Shown here piece by piece: positions 36,612 to 44,929 of a stretch of DNA of 64,000 nucleotides. The position numbers and the translations under genes were made by a program. The stretch is from Lachnospiraceae bacterium MD329 (GTDB lineage Bacteria; Bacillota; Clostridia; UBA1381), in the NCBI GenBank assembly GCA_010206265.1, contig VIQV01000029.1, positions 186,001-250,000 of the forward strand. Direction: 5' to 3'. The notes under the pieces are model-generated. The model was given only the letters and a program-made list of their open reading frames with translations. It did not search any database and was not told the origin of the DNA. Position 1 is the first letter of the stretch; every line of letters starts with the position of its first letter.

Positions 36612-38462
36612 ATGTGCGGAATATGCGGATTTATAAATTTTAAGACAAACCTTGTAAAAAACGAAAATGAAAACAAAATGACGGCACGGCGTATGGCGGA
36701 AAAGATACGTCACCGCGGACCTGACTCTTGGGGTGAATGGGTAGGCGAACACGCGGTATTCGCTCATAGCAGACTTGCCGTAATTGACGTTGAAAATGGC
36801 TTACAGCCTATGAAACGCACCGTTGAGGGACACGAATTTGTCATTACCTATAACGGCGAGCTGTACAACACTGATGAATTAAGAAGTAACCTGATTTCCT
36901 ACGGCTATGAATTCACCACTACTTCTGACACCGAGGTACTTCTGTATGCATACATACATTACGGCGAAAAATGCGCCGAAATGCTTAACGGTATTTACGC
37001 TTTTGTAATCTGGGATTCAATGCGTCAGCACGTTTTTGCGTGCCGTGACCGATTCGGAGTAAAACCGTTCTTCTATACCCAAAAAGGTGACACAATTGTA
37101 TTTGCGTCTGAATTAAAATCACTGTTTACATATCCTGAAATTACCCCGACGCTTGACAAAACAGGTCTGTGCGAACTGTTCGCACTAAGTCCGGCGCGTA
37201 CTCAGGGTGTAGGAGTATTTAAGGACATTAACGAACTGCGTCCTGCGCGTTATATGATAATTAATCGCCATAAAACAGTTGTTAAACAGTACTGGTCATT
37301 AAAAAGCGACGAGCACCCCGACAACTATCTTGACACTATAGACCACGTGCGTTCGCTTGTCTGCGATACTGTACGCCGTCAGTTGGTGTCTGACGTTCCT
37401 ATCGCGACATTCCTTTCGGGCGGTCTTGATTCAAGCGTTATCACCGCAATCGGCGCGCGTGAAATGGCGGCAAAGGGCTTGCAGTTATCCACATATTCAT
37501 TTGACTACGAAGATAACGCAAAATATTTTAAAGCGTCGCATTTTCAGCCTGACAGCGACACAAAATGGGTGCCGAGAATGGTTGAGGAATTTAACACAAA
37601 CCACACTTATCTCGTATGCCCGAACAACGTACTGACCGAGCTTTTGGAAGAGGCTCTTCTTGCAAAGGATTTACCCGGTATGGCGGACGTTGATGCGTCA
37701 CTATTATATTTCTGCCGTGAGGTAAAGAAAAACCATACCGTTGTTCTGTCGGGAGAATGTTCGGACGAAATATTCGGAGGTTATCCGTGGTTCAGAGAGA
37801 AAAAGGCGTTTGAAACACCTGCGTTCCCGTGGTGTTATGATTTGTCATTGAGAAACAACATATTACTGCCGAGTGTTCGAGATACGCTCGACCTCGACGG
37901 CTATTCGCGTATACGTTATGACGAAAGTATCGCTGAAGTACCGACCTTTGACGGTGACAACGCCGAGGAAAAACGCCGCCGTGAGATTTCGTACCTGAAT
38001 ATTAACTGGTTTATGACAAACCTGTTAGACCGTAAGGACAGAATGAGTATGGCAAGCGGACTTGAAGTGCGTGTGCCGTTCTGCGACCATAAGCTTGTTG
38101 AATATGTGTGGAATATTCCTTGGGAAATGAAAAACAAGGATAACGTTTCAAAAAATGTACTGCGTGAGGCGGCAAAGGGCATACTCCCTGAAGATGTGCG
38201 CCTCAGACGTAAAAGCCCGTACCCGAAAACTCACAATCCGCATTATGAAACGGCGGTTAAAGAGCTTTTAGACGGCATTATTTCCGACCCGAACGCACCG
38301 ATTTTGACGTTATGCGATAAGGAAAAGCTGAACGCAATTTTAAACGGTTCGTCTGACTATGGTAAGCCGTTCTTCGGTCAGCTTATGGCAGGACCGCAGT
38401 TTATCGGATATATTGTACAGATGAACTATCTGTTAAAGGACTATAATGTGAGAATTTTATAA
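36612..38462 (+). CDS. asnB: Asparagine synthase (glutamine-hydrolysing)
   Basis: 616 residues. N-terminal class II glutaminase domain with nucleophile Cys2 (MCGICGFINF) and YNGELYN. The C-terminal synthetase domain has the ATP loop LSGGLDSSV (about 270) and SGECSDEIFGGYPWF (about 380). It makes asparagine from aspartate, glutamine and ATP. Ribosome site GGGAGG. Monocistronic, followed directly by the first non-coding RNA array. Confidence 0.96.
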   Translation: MCGICGFINFKTNLVKNENENKMTARRMAEKIRHRGPDSWGEWVGEHAVFAHSRLAVIDVENGLQPMKRTVEGHEFVITYNGELYNTDELRSNLISYGYEFTTTSDTEVLLYAYIHYGEKCAEMLNGIYAFVIWDSMRQHVFACRDRFGVKPFFYTQKGDTIVFASELKSLFTYPEITPTLDKTGLCELFALSPARTQGVGVFKDINELRPARYMIINRHKTVVKQYWSLKSDEHPDNYLDTIDHVRSLVCDTVRRQLVSDVPIATFLSGGLDSSVITAIGAREMAAKGLQLSTYSFDYEDNAKYFKASHFQPDSDTKWVPRMVEEFNTNHTYLVCPNNVLTELLEEALLAKDLPGMADVDASLLYFCREVKKNHTVVLSGECSDEIFGGYPWFREKKAFETPAFPWCYDLSLRNNILLPSVRDTLDLDGYSRIRYDESIAEVPTFDGDNAEEKRRREISYLNINWFMTNLLDRKDRMSMASGLEVRVPFCDHKLVEYVWNIPWEMKNKDNVSKNVLREAAKGILPEDVRLRRKSPYPKTHNPHYETAVKELLDGIISDPNAPILTLCDKEKLNAILNGSSDYGKPFFGQLMAGPQFIGYIVQMNYLLKDYNVRIL

Positions 38463-38470
38463 TATTATTC

Positions 38471-38638
38471 TTTACAAGTACAATTTATTATGTTATGATA
38501 CGTGATTAGATAGGTATTTTTGTTTTATGATAAAAACGCTTACTTCGTTTTTAATGCTTATCTAAATTAAGCTTTAATTATGTTTCGCGACATCGAAATA
38601 ATGCGTTTTTTATGCGTTGCTTGAGCAACGCATTTTTT
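38471..38638 (+). ncRNA. Array A, unit 1: promoter, hairpin RNA and terminator
   Basis: Promoter TTTACA (38471-38476), 17 bases, TATGAT (38494-38499). The RNA begins near 38506 with TTAGATA, which pairs with TATCTAA (38559-38565). An inner AAAAACG/CGTTTTT hairpin and a spacer follow. The end is ATGCGTTGC (38612-38620) / GCAACGCAT (38625-38633) and six T residues. No ORF. Confidence 0.6.
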
Positions 38639-38640
38639 AT

Positions 38641-38853
38641 TTGACAAAAAATAGAAAGCGTGTTATAATAATTGTGCATTACAGAAAAATATATTTACAC
38701 AGTGTTTATGTTTAGTAAAAAACATAGGCTTTGGTTTGCTATATTTATTTTAAACATAGTGTAGATATATACTGTAGAATTATATAGTCTGTAATGCAAC
38801 AAAAATTGAAGCCGTGTTGTTTTTTTATGCACGGTTTCAACCGTGCATTTTTT
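38641..38853 (+). ncRNA. Array A, unit 2: promoter, long hairpin RNA and switch-like terminator
   Basis: Promoter TTGACA (38641-38646), 17 bases, TATAAT (38664-38669). RNA from about 38674. TGCATTACAG (38675-38684) pairs with CTGTAATGCA (38789-38798), and inside it TATGTTTA (38707-38714) pairs with TAAACATA (38751-38758), giving a hairpin of about 124 bases. The terminator is ATGCACGGTT (38827-38836) / AACCGTGCAT (38839-38848) plus T run. TTGAAGCCGTG (38806-38816) can instead pair with CACGGTTTCAA (38830-38840), excluding the terminator. Same 3' module as array B unit 1. Confidence 0.7.
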
Positions 38854-38858
38854 ATTGC

Positions 38859-38907
38859 AAAGGAGGGCAGAGAACGTAAGTATGTCGGCTTACATTACAA
38901 TTGAATA
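38859..38907 (+). repeat. 49-bp perfect repeat, array A copy
   Basis: Identical to 60051-60099 in inverted orientation. It starts AAAGGAGGGCAGAGAACGTA a few bases after the terminator T run and contains a GTAAG/CTTAC hairpin. Confidence 0.9.
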
Positions 38908-38936
38908 TAGAAATTTTATTAAATTTGTGTAGCATT

Positions 38937-38963
38937 GAACCCCCGTTTATAAAACGGGGGTTC
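38937..38963 (+). repeat. C5/G5 hairpin closing array A
   Basis: GAACCCCCGTTT (38937-38948) / AAACGGGGGTTC (38952-38963), followed by TCTC. The same hairpin closes array B (59999-60024). There is no T run. TTCTCT at its end can also pair with AGAGAA at the start of the 49-bp repeat. Confidence 0.85.
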
Positions 38964-38995
38964 TCTCTTGCTAAAATATTTAATTGTAGTTTTTA

Positions 38996-39541
38996 TTATA
39001 ATACCGCTTCCCACAATTCGGGGTGAGGATTTGCAATAACCTCGGTATTAATCAAAACACCCTGTTCCGACGCAATCCTTGCACCTGCCTCAACGCCTGC
39101 CTTAACGTCTGCAACGTCGCCTGTCATTGAAACAAAGCACTTACCTGCCATACCGCGCGCAACACGAACTTCTATAAGCTCAATATCGCCCGACTTAACA
39201 GCCGCGTCCGCCGCCTCAATTGCACTTGCGGCAGTAAATGTTTCAACAATACCGAACGCTTTTTTTTCTTTCACGTCAGCCGTTCCGCATATTGCCTCAA
39301 ACACGTTTTCACCAAGATTACCGATTACAAATTTATCTATAAGCGCATCCTCTGCAACCATTTCCGCACGGTCAACCGCCGCGTGTATAGCCGAAAGCTC
39401 ACCGCCTACTATCGTAACAAACTTACCAGGACAAACCGAACCTGAGCTTATCAGTATTACGCCTGCACTTTTCAGCATTTCATCAGTTACAACAACGCCT
39501 TTTGATACGTTTTTAACTTCAACCAAACCTATTGAATTCAT
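38996..39541 (-). CDS. BMC-T shell protein, PduT-like with Fe-S-type Cys
   Basis: 181 residues, two fused BMC domains (about 3-85 and 94-178), so it forms pseudohexameric trimers in the shell. Cys37 sits in the motif SVCPGKF, the position that holds a [4Fe-4S] cluster at the pore of PduT. With the PduS-like protein encoded directly upstream it could pass electrons through the shell. Last gene of the BMC operon; ribosome site GAAAGGA. Confidence 0.9.
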   Translation of the reverse strand: MNSIGLVEVKNVSKGVVVTDEMLKSAGVILISSGSVCPGKFVTIVGGELSAIHAAVDRAEMVAEDALIDKFVIGNLGENVFEAICGTADVKEKKAFGIVETFTAASAIEAADAAVKSGDIELIEVRVARGMAGKCFVSMTGDVADVKAGVEAGARIASEQGVLINTEVIANPHPELWEAVL

Positions 39542-39577
39542 ACTTTTTCGTTCCTTTCTATATGGAAATACAGCAGA

Positions 39578-40912
39578 TTATTTTTCTATGATAACAAATC
39601 TATCATTGATTTCTGTAACCTTACCGTTAATACTTGCGTGCATAGTAGTACCTAAATCCTCATATGCTGTCTGTGCTACCACATCGCCTGCTTTAACTTT
39701 TGCGCCTACTTTAACCGTAGCTGACGCAGGCTTACCAACGTGCTGTTTTAACTCTATATATACCTTATTAGGTTTAAAGTCCATATATTTTCTCTCAACG
39801 CCCGACTTAACATATTTTCTTATACCAAGTCTGTCAATAAGCACTGATGAGGATACAAGTCTTGACGCTCTTTCCTCGCGCACTTTTTCGGGCGCCTTAT
39901 TATTCTGACGTCTTAGTCCCTGTCTGCCGAGCTGACCTTTAACCTCCATAGAAATTGCCTGAGGGTCAAGCATTTGCTGACATCCGATTACCGTACAAAC
40001 ACCGCAGCCGCAGCAAAGAGCTGACTGTAAAAAGCTTTCCGCGTCGTTTACCTCACTATGTGATGCTGCACGGACTGTTTTATGTACCTGTATATCGTAG
40101 CCCAGAAGATTTCTCGGACACATATCAGAACACATTGTACAATTACAGCAAGCCGCCGAGGCTCGCTTTAATGTCATTGACATTGGGCGTTTCTTACGCT
40201 GAATTATTGAGTGTGTAACAGGGAAAATAAGAAGTCCCTTAGTTGTTTTTGTAACAACGTCATTTTCAATGTCAACCAGCTTACCCATCATAGGTCCGCC
40301 GTTTATAACCTCTTTTCCTTCGAGGTCGCCGTAACCTGCCGCCTCAAGAAGTTCCTTGATTTTCATACCGACAGGGGCTTTAATTGTAATATCCTCTTTG
40401 GTATCACCGCCGATTGTTATATACTTTTGTATTACAGGCTCACCTCTTGTAACAGCGCAATGAATGTTATAAACCGTTTCAACGTTAATAACCATTACTC
40501 CCACCATTACGGGAATTGCGCCTTCGGGAATTATTTTACCCGTCGTTTCATATGTAAGTACAACCTCGTCGCCTGCAGGATAAATATCAGGAATTTCCTT
40601 GATTTTTACTTTTGTTCCAGCAAGTGAGGCAACAATTTTTTTGTCCAAAAGGTGCATATTCTTACCCTTAATTCCGATAATAGCTTCATCTGCGCCCATT
40701 ACGTCTATAAGAATATTAAGCGTGTCAACAAGCGCCTGTAAATGGTGCTCCAGCAAATGATGGTCAACCATCATAAGCGGTTCACATTCAGCCGCGTTAA
40801 CTATAATCTGCTTTACCTTATCCGAAAACTTCCTGTGTGTAGGAAAGCCTGCGCCGCCTGCGCCGACAATACCTGCGTCATACACAATTTTTTGAAGTTC
40901 CTCAAATGTCAT
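39578..40912 (-). CDS. PduS/RnfC-like Fe-S flavoprotein
   Basis: 444 residues. RnfC-type NADH/FMN-binding domain near the N-terminus (GIVGAGGAGFPTHRK, then EYPAGDE-like IYPAGDEVVLTY) and an SLBB-like segment. Two 4Fe-4S motifs follow, CCNCTMCSDMCPRN (about 255-268) and CCGCGVCTVIGC (about 300-311). A C-terminal region ends in a biotinyl-lipoyl-like fold. In Pdu organelles PduS reduces cobalamin; no B12 enzyme is encoded here, so an NAD+-recycling electron relay with the PduT-like shell protein is the better guess. Confidence 0.88.
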   Translation of the reverse strand: MTFEELQKIVYDAGIVGAGGAGFPTHRKFSDKVKQIIVNAAECEPLMMVDHHLLEHHLQALVDTLNILIDVMGADEAIIGIKGKNMHLLDKKIVASLAGTKVKIKEIPDIYPAGDEVVLTYETTGKIIPEGAIPVMVGVMVINVETVYNIHCAVTRGEPVIQKYITIGGDTKEDITIKAPVGMKIKELLEAAGYGDLEGKEVINGGPMMGKLVDIENDVVTKTTKGLLIFPVTHSIIQRKKRPMSMTLKRASAACCNCTMCSDMCPRNLLGYDIQVHKTVRAASHSEVNDAESFLQSALCCGCGVCTVIGCQQMLDPQAISMEVKGQLGRQGLRRQNNKAPEKVREERASRLVSSSVLIDRLGIRKYVKSGVERKYMDFKPNKVYIELKQHVGKPASATVKVGAKVKAGDVVAQTAYEDLGTTMHASINGKVTEINDRFVIIEK

Positions 40913-41023
40913 ACCGCTTCCTCCTAAAATAGCGTAAATTCACGCTTTATAATTTGTAGTAAATTTAAGACTGAAATACTCTATTATATAAGTGTACTTC
41001 AAGTTCTGCAAAACAAGTTAAAC

Positions 41024-41284
41024 TTAACATTGTTTTTCGTCAAGAATACCGACAATTGTCGCATCAACAGGCACATCTTCTTTGCCGAGCGCCTTACGCG
41101 CGCCTGAACCTGTCGCAATAATAACATCTTCGCCCATACCGGCTCCGACACCATCTACCGCAACAAGAAATTTATCGACAAGCTGCCTATTTTCAATACA
41201 TTGCACAAGCATAAACTTATACCCCACAAGACCCTCAAGCTTATGCGTTGAAACAACGCTCCCATATACTCTTCCAATAATCAT
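41024..41284 (-). CDS. BMC-P vertex protein (EutN/CcmL family)
   Basis: 86 residues from the Met at 41284 (MIIGRVYGSVVSTHKLEGL); earlier Met codons lack a ribosome site. Pentameric protein capping shell vertices. Conserved LVQCIENRQLVDKFLVAVDG and GSGARKALG present. The only pentamer gene in the locus, enough to close an icosahedral shell. Confidence 0.93.
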   Translation of the reverse strand: MIIGRVYGSVVSTHKLEGLVGYKFMLVQCIENRQLVDKFLVAVDGVGAGMGEDVIIATGSGARKALGKEDVPVDATIVGILDEKQC

Positions 41285-41323
41285 ATTATCAATCCTTCTA
41301 TTACGCATACCGCGCAATATGGT

Positions 41324-41962
41324 CTATTTTTCTAAAATCACAACTCTGTCGCCTGTTTTAATTGCACAGGCATTTGCATCATCAGTATCGATGTGCATTT
41401 CCGTGTTAAAGTCTTCTCTTACTCTCACTTGTACGTTATAGAAACGTGTCGGTTTTGAGTTCTGGATTTCGACATCAACTATGTCATTATCTTTAATTCC
41501 GTATCTCTCCGCATCTGACGGAGTCATATGTATATGCCGGTTTGCGATAATACAGCATTCATTCAAAAACACGCTGCCTTTCGGACCGACAAGCGCCATA
41601 GGCGCACTGCCCTTAAGTTCTCCCGACGGACGAACAGGCGGACTTACCTTCAATTTAAATGTATCTGTTCTTGACACTTCTACCTGTGATTCTTTTCTGA
41701 CAGGCCCCAGAACACGCACTCCCTCAATAGTACGGAGTGACGGACTTACAAGTGTCACACATTCCTCTGCGGCAAACTGGTCACCCATAAGTATTTTTTT
41801 CACCGTCAGCTTATGTCCTTCACCGAAGAGAGTTTCCAAATCTTTCTGCGACAAATGAACGTGCCTTGCTGACACGCCTACTTTAATACCATTACTGTCA
41901 TCTTTCTGTTTTAAGATATCCACAACTGTTTTAACGATTATATCCTGCAAATTGTTATCCAT
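41324..41962 (-). CDS. pduL: PduL phosphate propanoyltransferase
   Basis: 212 residues. Exchanges CoA for phosphate on acyl-CoA, here probably lactoyl- or propanoyl-CoA, recycling CoA inside the compartment. Two beta-barrel halves with the zinc motifs SARHVHLS (about 31-38) and ANRHIHM (about 140-146). The N-terminal amphipathic helix LQDIIVKTVVDILKQ resembles an encapsulation peptide. It starts in the middle of the operon between shell genes. Confidence 0.95.
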   Translation of the reverse strand: MDNNLQDIIVKTVVDILKQKDDSNGIKVGVSARHVHLSQKDLETLFGEGHKLTVKKILMGDQFAAEECVTLVSPSLRTIEGVRVLGPVRKESQVEVSRTDTFKLKVSPPVRPSGELKGSAPMALVGPKGSVFLNECCIIANRHIHMTPSDAERYGIKDNDIVDVEIQNSKPTRFYNVQVRVREDFNTEMHIDTDDANACAIKTGDRVVILEK

Positions 41963-41993
41963 TTTTATACCCCTCCAGAGGTGTTTTCCCTAT

Positions 41994-42018
41994 TGCGGGA
42001 GAGCCGCACCCTCCCGCA
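41994..42018 (-). other. Intra-operon hairpin between BMC-H gene and pduL
   Basis: TGCGGGAG / CTCCCGCA (41994-42001 with 42011-42018), nine-base loop, no T run. It could act as an mRNA processing or stability element that raises expression of the upstream shell gene. Confidence 0.45.
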
Positions 42019-42078
42019 TAAAGGAAATCATTCAGTAAAGTATTCTTATGTAAGGTCACACAAGAATTTCTGCCCGAA

Positions 42079-42354
42079 TTAAACAGTCGGCAAAATCTTT
42101 TCTACGTCGTTATGCGGACGCGGAATAACGTGAACTGATACCAATTCACCAAGTCTTGAACCTGCTGCTGCGCCTGCATCTGTTGCAGCCTGAACTGCGC
42201 CAACGTCACCTCTAACCATTACTGTTACAAGACCTGAACCGATTCTTTCTGTACCGATTAGTGTTACGTTTGCTGCCTTAACCATTGCATCTGCTGCTTC
42301 GATTGCTGCAACAAGACCTCTTGTTTCCACCATACCTAATGCTTCTACTGCCAT
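42079..42354 (-). CDS. BMC-H shell protein (PduA/PduJ-like)
   Basis: 91 residues, a minimal single BMC domain forming hexamers that tile the shell. Begins [20 protein letters not shown], has [20 protein letters not shown] around the pore loop (GSG), and ends with [12 protein letters not shown]. Strong ribosome site AGGAGG and position after a stabilising hairpin suggest it is the main facet protein. Very similar to the 89-residue paralogue at 42888-43157. Confidence 0.96.
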   Translation of the reverse strand: MAVEALGMVETRGLVAAIEAADAMVKAANVTLIGTERIGSGLVTVMVRGDVGAVQAATDAGAAAGSRLGELVSVHVIPRPHNDVEKILPTV

Positions 42355-42441
42355 TTTGTTTTCCTCCTATTTTTTCTTGGGCTATGCCCTTTTTTACTTT
42401 TTTTATTTATCTAAAGCGTTTAACGCGTTAGAACAATTTAA

Positions 42442-42873
42442 TTAATTTGTTTTCTTCGGACGGCCTCTTTTTGCTGCCGCTGAAGTTGTTTTTTTCGTCG
42501 TTTTTGACGCTGACTTCGACGTAGTTTTCGCCGCCGTCTTTGCCGGAGTTGCTCCGACGTGTGTTCCTGCAATTTCTGAATTAGGAGTTTTATCCTCCTC
42601 TTCAAGATGCAGGAATTTTAAAATCTCACTATGAGGTCTTGCGATAACCTGTGACGCCTTTAAACAATTACACTGTCTGGCTCTTGCCGCACCTGCGTCT
42701 ACCGCCGCTTTAACCGACGTTAATTCACCGCGTACAACAATTGTTACAAGTCTGCCGCCAAGCTTACGCTCTGTCGCAACAAACTCAACCTCAGCCGCTT
42801 TTAACATATCGTCAAGCATTATAATTGCGTTTCCAAGCGCGCTGACCTCAACTAAACCTAATGAATATTCCAT
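42442..42873 (-). CDS. BMC-H shell protein with Lys/Ala/Thr-rich AT-hook tail
   Basis: 143 residues. Residues 1-88 are a BMC-H domain (SLGLVEVSALGNAIIMLDDM, pore region near KLGGRLV, end ARPHSEILKF). Residues 89-143 are a low-complexity tail of Lys, Ala, Thr and Ser, closing with KRGRPKKTN, where RGRP is the core of an AT-hook. The tail resembles histone H1-like or polyanion-binding tails. PduK- and CcmO-type shell proteins may carry extensions, but this composition is unusual. Cys82-type residue in RQCNCLK marks two cysteines near the domain end. Confidence 0.9.
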   Translation of the reverse strand: MEYSLGLVEVSALGNAIIMLDDMLKAAEVEFVATERKLGGRLVTIVVRGELTSVKAAVDAGAARARQCNCLKASQVIARPHSEILKFLHLEEEDKTPNSEIAGTHVGATPAKTAAKTTSKSASKTTKKTTSAAAKRGRPKKTN

Positions 42874-42887
42874 TATACTACCTCCCC

Positions 42888-43157
42888 TTATATTGAAGGC
42901 AGGATTTTGGCTACGTCATCGTGAGGACGTGGAATAACGTGTACGGCGTACACCTCTCCGATTTCCTTCGCTACCGCCTCTCCCGCTTTAACAGCGGCAG
43001 TCACGGCGTCTACGTCGCCTTCAATCACTACATTTACAAGTCCGGAACCGATTTTTTCCGTACCCACTACCCATACATCAGCAGCTTTGGTCATAGCGTC
43101 AGAGGCTTCAATAGATGCAGTAAGACTTCGTGTTTCAATAAATCCAAGTGCTTTCAT
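42888..43157 (-). CDS. BMC-H shell protein (PduA/PduJ-like)
   Basis: 89 residues from the Met at 43157 ([20 protein letters not shown]), preceded by AAAGGAAGG. Single BMC domain; pore segment [18 protein letters not shown] and C-terminus [14 protein letters not shown] close paralogue of the gene at 42079-42354, showing local duplication of the main facet protein; the two may form mixed hexamers. Confidence 0.95.
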   Translation of the reverse strand: MKALGFIETRSLTASIEASDAMTKAADVWVVGTEKIGSGLVNVVIEGDVDAVTAAVKAGEAVAKEIGEVYAVHVIPRPHDDVAKILPSI

Positions 43158-43232
43158 TGAATTATTACCTTCCTTTCTCAATACCGCTATAAACTTTCAC
43201 AAATCACAATACCGTGAAAACTTATTTGGTAT

Positions 43233-43574
43233 TTACGCGTTATTGGGTATATGCCCAACCTTATCTCTGCCGACACTGGTTCTGTTCGCCATTTTCTGCG
43301 AATCGTCAGTAGGTCTTGCAATTATATGTTTATTTATAAGTCCGGAAACCTTCTCAGCCGCCTCTGCCGCCGCGTCTACCGCTGCCGTAACAGCGCTGAC
43401 ACTGCCCTGTAACTTAACCGCCATAATCAGCGGTACTTCTACAGATTCAGCATTTGCAGGCTTGTTGGAGTCAATGGCAATTATCTTAACGTCCGCCGCT
43501 TTCGCCGCCGCGTCCGCCGCCGTTATTGCCGTAACAAATCCGAACATTTCAATAATTCCTATTGCTTCATTCAT
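43233..43574 (-). CDS. Divergent single-BMC-domain shell protein
   Basis: 113 residues. Begins MNEAIGIIEMFGFVTAITAA. A longer loop replaces the usual pore segment (AIDSNKPANAESVEVPLIMA, about 33-52), and a roughly 20-residue polar tail follows the domain. The pore sequence lacks the GSG of its paralogues, so its conductance should differ. First shell gene after the dehydrogenases; the start ATG is 11 bases after the ADH gene. Confidence 0.85.
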   Translation of the reverse strand: MNEAIGIIEMFGFVTAITAADAAAKAADVKIIAIDSNKPANAESVEVPLIMAVKLQGSVSAVTAAVDAAAEAAEKVSGLINKHIIARPTDDSQKMANRTSVGRDKVGHIPNNA

Positions 43575-43584
43575 ATTCGTTCAC

Positions 43585-44826
43585 CTAAATTAAATCCTTG
43601 CGTACATATGCTATTTTAAGACCTTTTTGTGCAAGGTTTGTTTCAAGCGCCTCGTTCATCTCCTCAAGCGGGAAACGGTGTGTAATCAATTCCTTGATAG
43701 GCAAACCGATTGCATTTGCTCTTTTCAGGAAATCAAACGTTGTTGCATAATCTCTCAGAGTATAAACCCAAGAACCCACAAGTGTTATTTCTTTCGAACA
43801 AAGGTCGAAATGCGGATTAATTGTAGCATCTCCTCCGTTGATGAAGAATCCTAACTCACAAAGTCCGCCGCCGTTTCTGATGAACTTATATATATTCGCG
43901 TGAGCAACAGGCGAGCCTGTACACTGGAATGCGAAATCAGCATAATAACCGCCGAACGCATCTTTTACAGCATCAGCAAGAGCATCAACACCCTTGTGAT
44001 TCATAAAGTTTACTGTCTTATCGGCGCCCATTCTCTTTGCAAATTCAAGACGCTGTTCGTTACCGTCAACAGCAACAATATTTTCAATACCCATTGTACG
44101 GAGAACCGCTATACAGATAAGACCGATAGGACCACAGCCCTGAACAACAACTCTTGAATTAAATCTGAGAATATTTGTTGTCTTTGCTCTTTCAACTGCG
44201 TGTATCAAAACCGCACAAGGCTCAATAAGAATTCTTGAATCAAGGTCAAGATCGCTTACATTAAATACCGTAGAACCGCCTCTTATAAGAATATAATCGC
44301 CGTACCAGCCGTTTAAGTGAATATCATCATCAGGCAAAAGCCCGTAAACGTCTGCACCGCCTACATTCTGTTTGTTAAGGTCAAACATTGTAATATCAGG
44401 ATTGTCCTTAAATATCATACAGGTAACAACCTTATCTCCGATATTAAGCGGCTTGCCTGCGCTGTCGACTTTAACATTTTTACCCATCTTAACAATTTCG
44501 CCTGTGCCCTCGTGTCCGAGAACAACAGGAATAAGCGAGAACGGGTCGTTCTTATACTCGTGAGCGTCGGTACCGCATACGCCACAGCCCTCAACCTTTA
44601 CAAGTATATCGTCGTCGCCCAGCTCAGGAATCGGATATTCCTGTATTTCAAACTTTTTAAGTGCAGTCATCATTGCAACCTTAGCAGTTTTCGGGATTTC
44701 ACCGCACGCGCTTTTAGCAGCGCTCTGCGTTTGAGGAGCAGCAGTTGATGTACCGCTCGTCATTTCCTGCAAAACCTGTGCGACAAGCTTTGCAACTTCG
44801 TTTTCATTTATTGTCAATGATATCAA
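43585..44826 (-). CDS. Zinc-dependent alcohol dehydrogenase with encapsulation peptide
   Basis: 413 residues, medium-chain dehydrogenase family. Residues 1-45 are an added N-terminal helix (NENEVAKLVAQVLQEMTSG) plus an Ala/Ser/Thr linker, the form of a BMC encapsulation peptide. The catalytic domain follows: CGVCGTDAHEY zinc ligand Cys, LGHEGTGEIV with His/Glu, and a Rossmann GCGPIGL segment (about 230). The structural four-Cys zinc lobe is missing. It probably reduces lactaldehyde to 1,2-propanediol (or oxidises it), recycling NAD+ for the aldehyde dehydrogenase inside the shell. Confidence 0.9.
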   Translation of the reverse strand: MISLTINENEVAKLVAQVLQEMTSGTSTAAPQTQSAAKSACGEIPKTAKVAMMTALKKFEIQEYPIPELGDDDILVKVEGCGVCGTDAHEYKNDPFSLIPVVLGHEGTGEIVKMGKNVKVDSAGKPLNIGDKVVTCMIFKDNPDITMFDLNKQNVGGADVYGLLPDDDIHLNGWYGDYILIRGGSTVFNVSDLDLDSRILIEPCAVLIHAVERAKTTNILRFNSRVVVQGCGPIGLICIAVLRTMGIENIVAVDGNEQRLEFAKRMGADKTVNFMNHKGVDALADAVKDAFGGYYADFAFQCTGSPVAHANIYKFIRNGGGLCELGFFINGGDATINPHFDLCSKEITLVGSWVYTLRDYATTFDFLKRANAIGLPIKELITHRFPLEEMNEALETNLAQKGLKIAYVRKDLI

Positions 44827-44929
44827 CTCCTTTTCTTTTTATTGTAGTTTGCCCATAAATAACCGTTTAAGTCGTTATTTCCCTTGTACGGAAAAACACA
44901 ATTATCTGCAAACATTTATACATCTTACA

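Noticed and set aside
38882-38932. Short peptide frame (MSAYITIE...) inside the 49-bp repeat, preceded by AGGAGGG
   Set aside because: The ribosome site is about 14 bases away, too far, and the frame is 16 codons in one copy and 8 in the other, so it is probably not a conserved gene.
38471-38967. CRISPR array or Cas-related RNA
   Set aside because: Only two dissimilar units, no regularly spaced direct repeats and no cas genes in the window.
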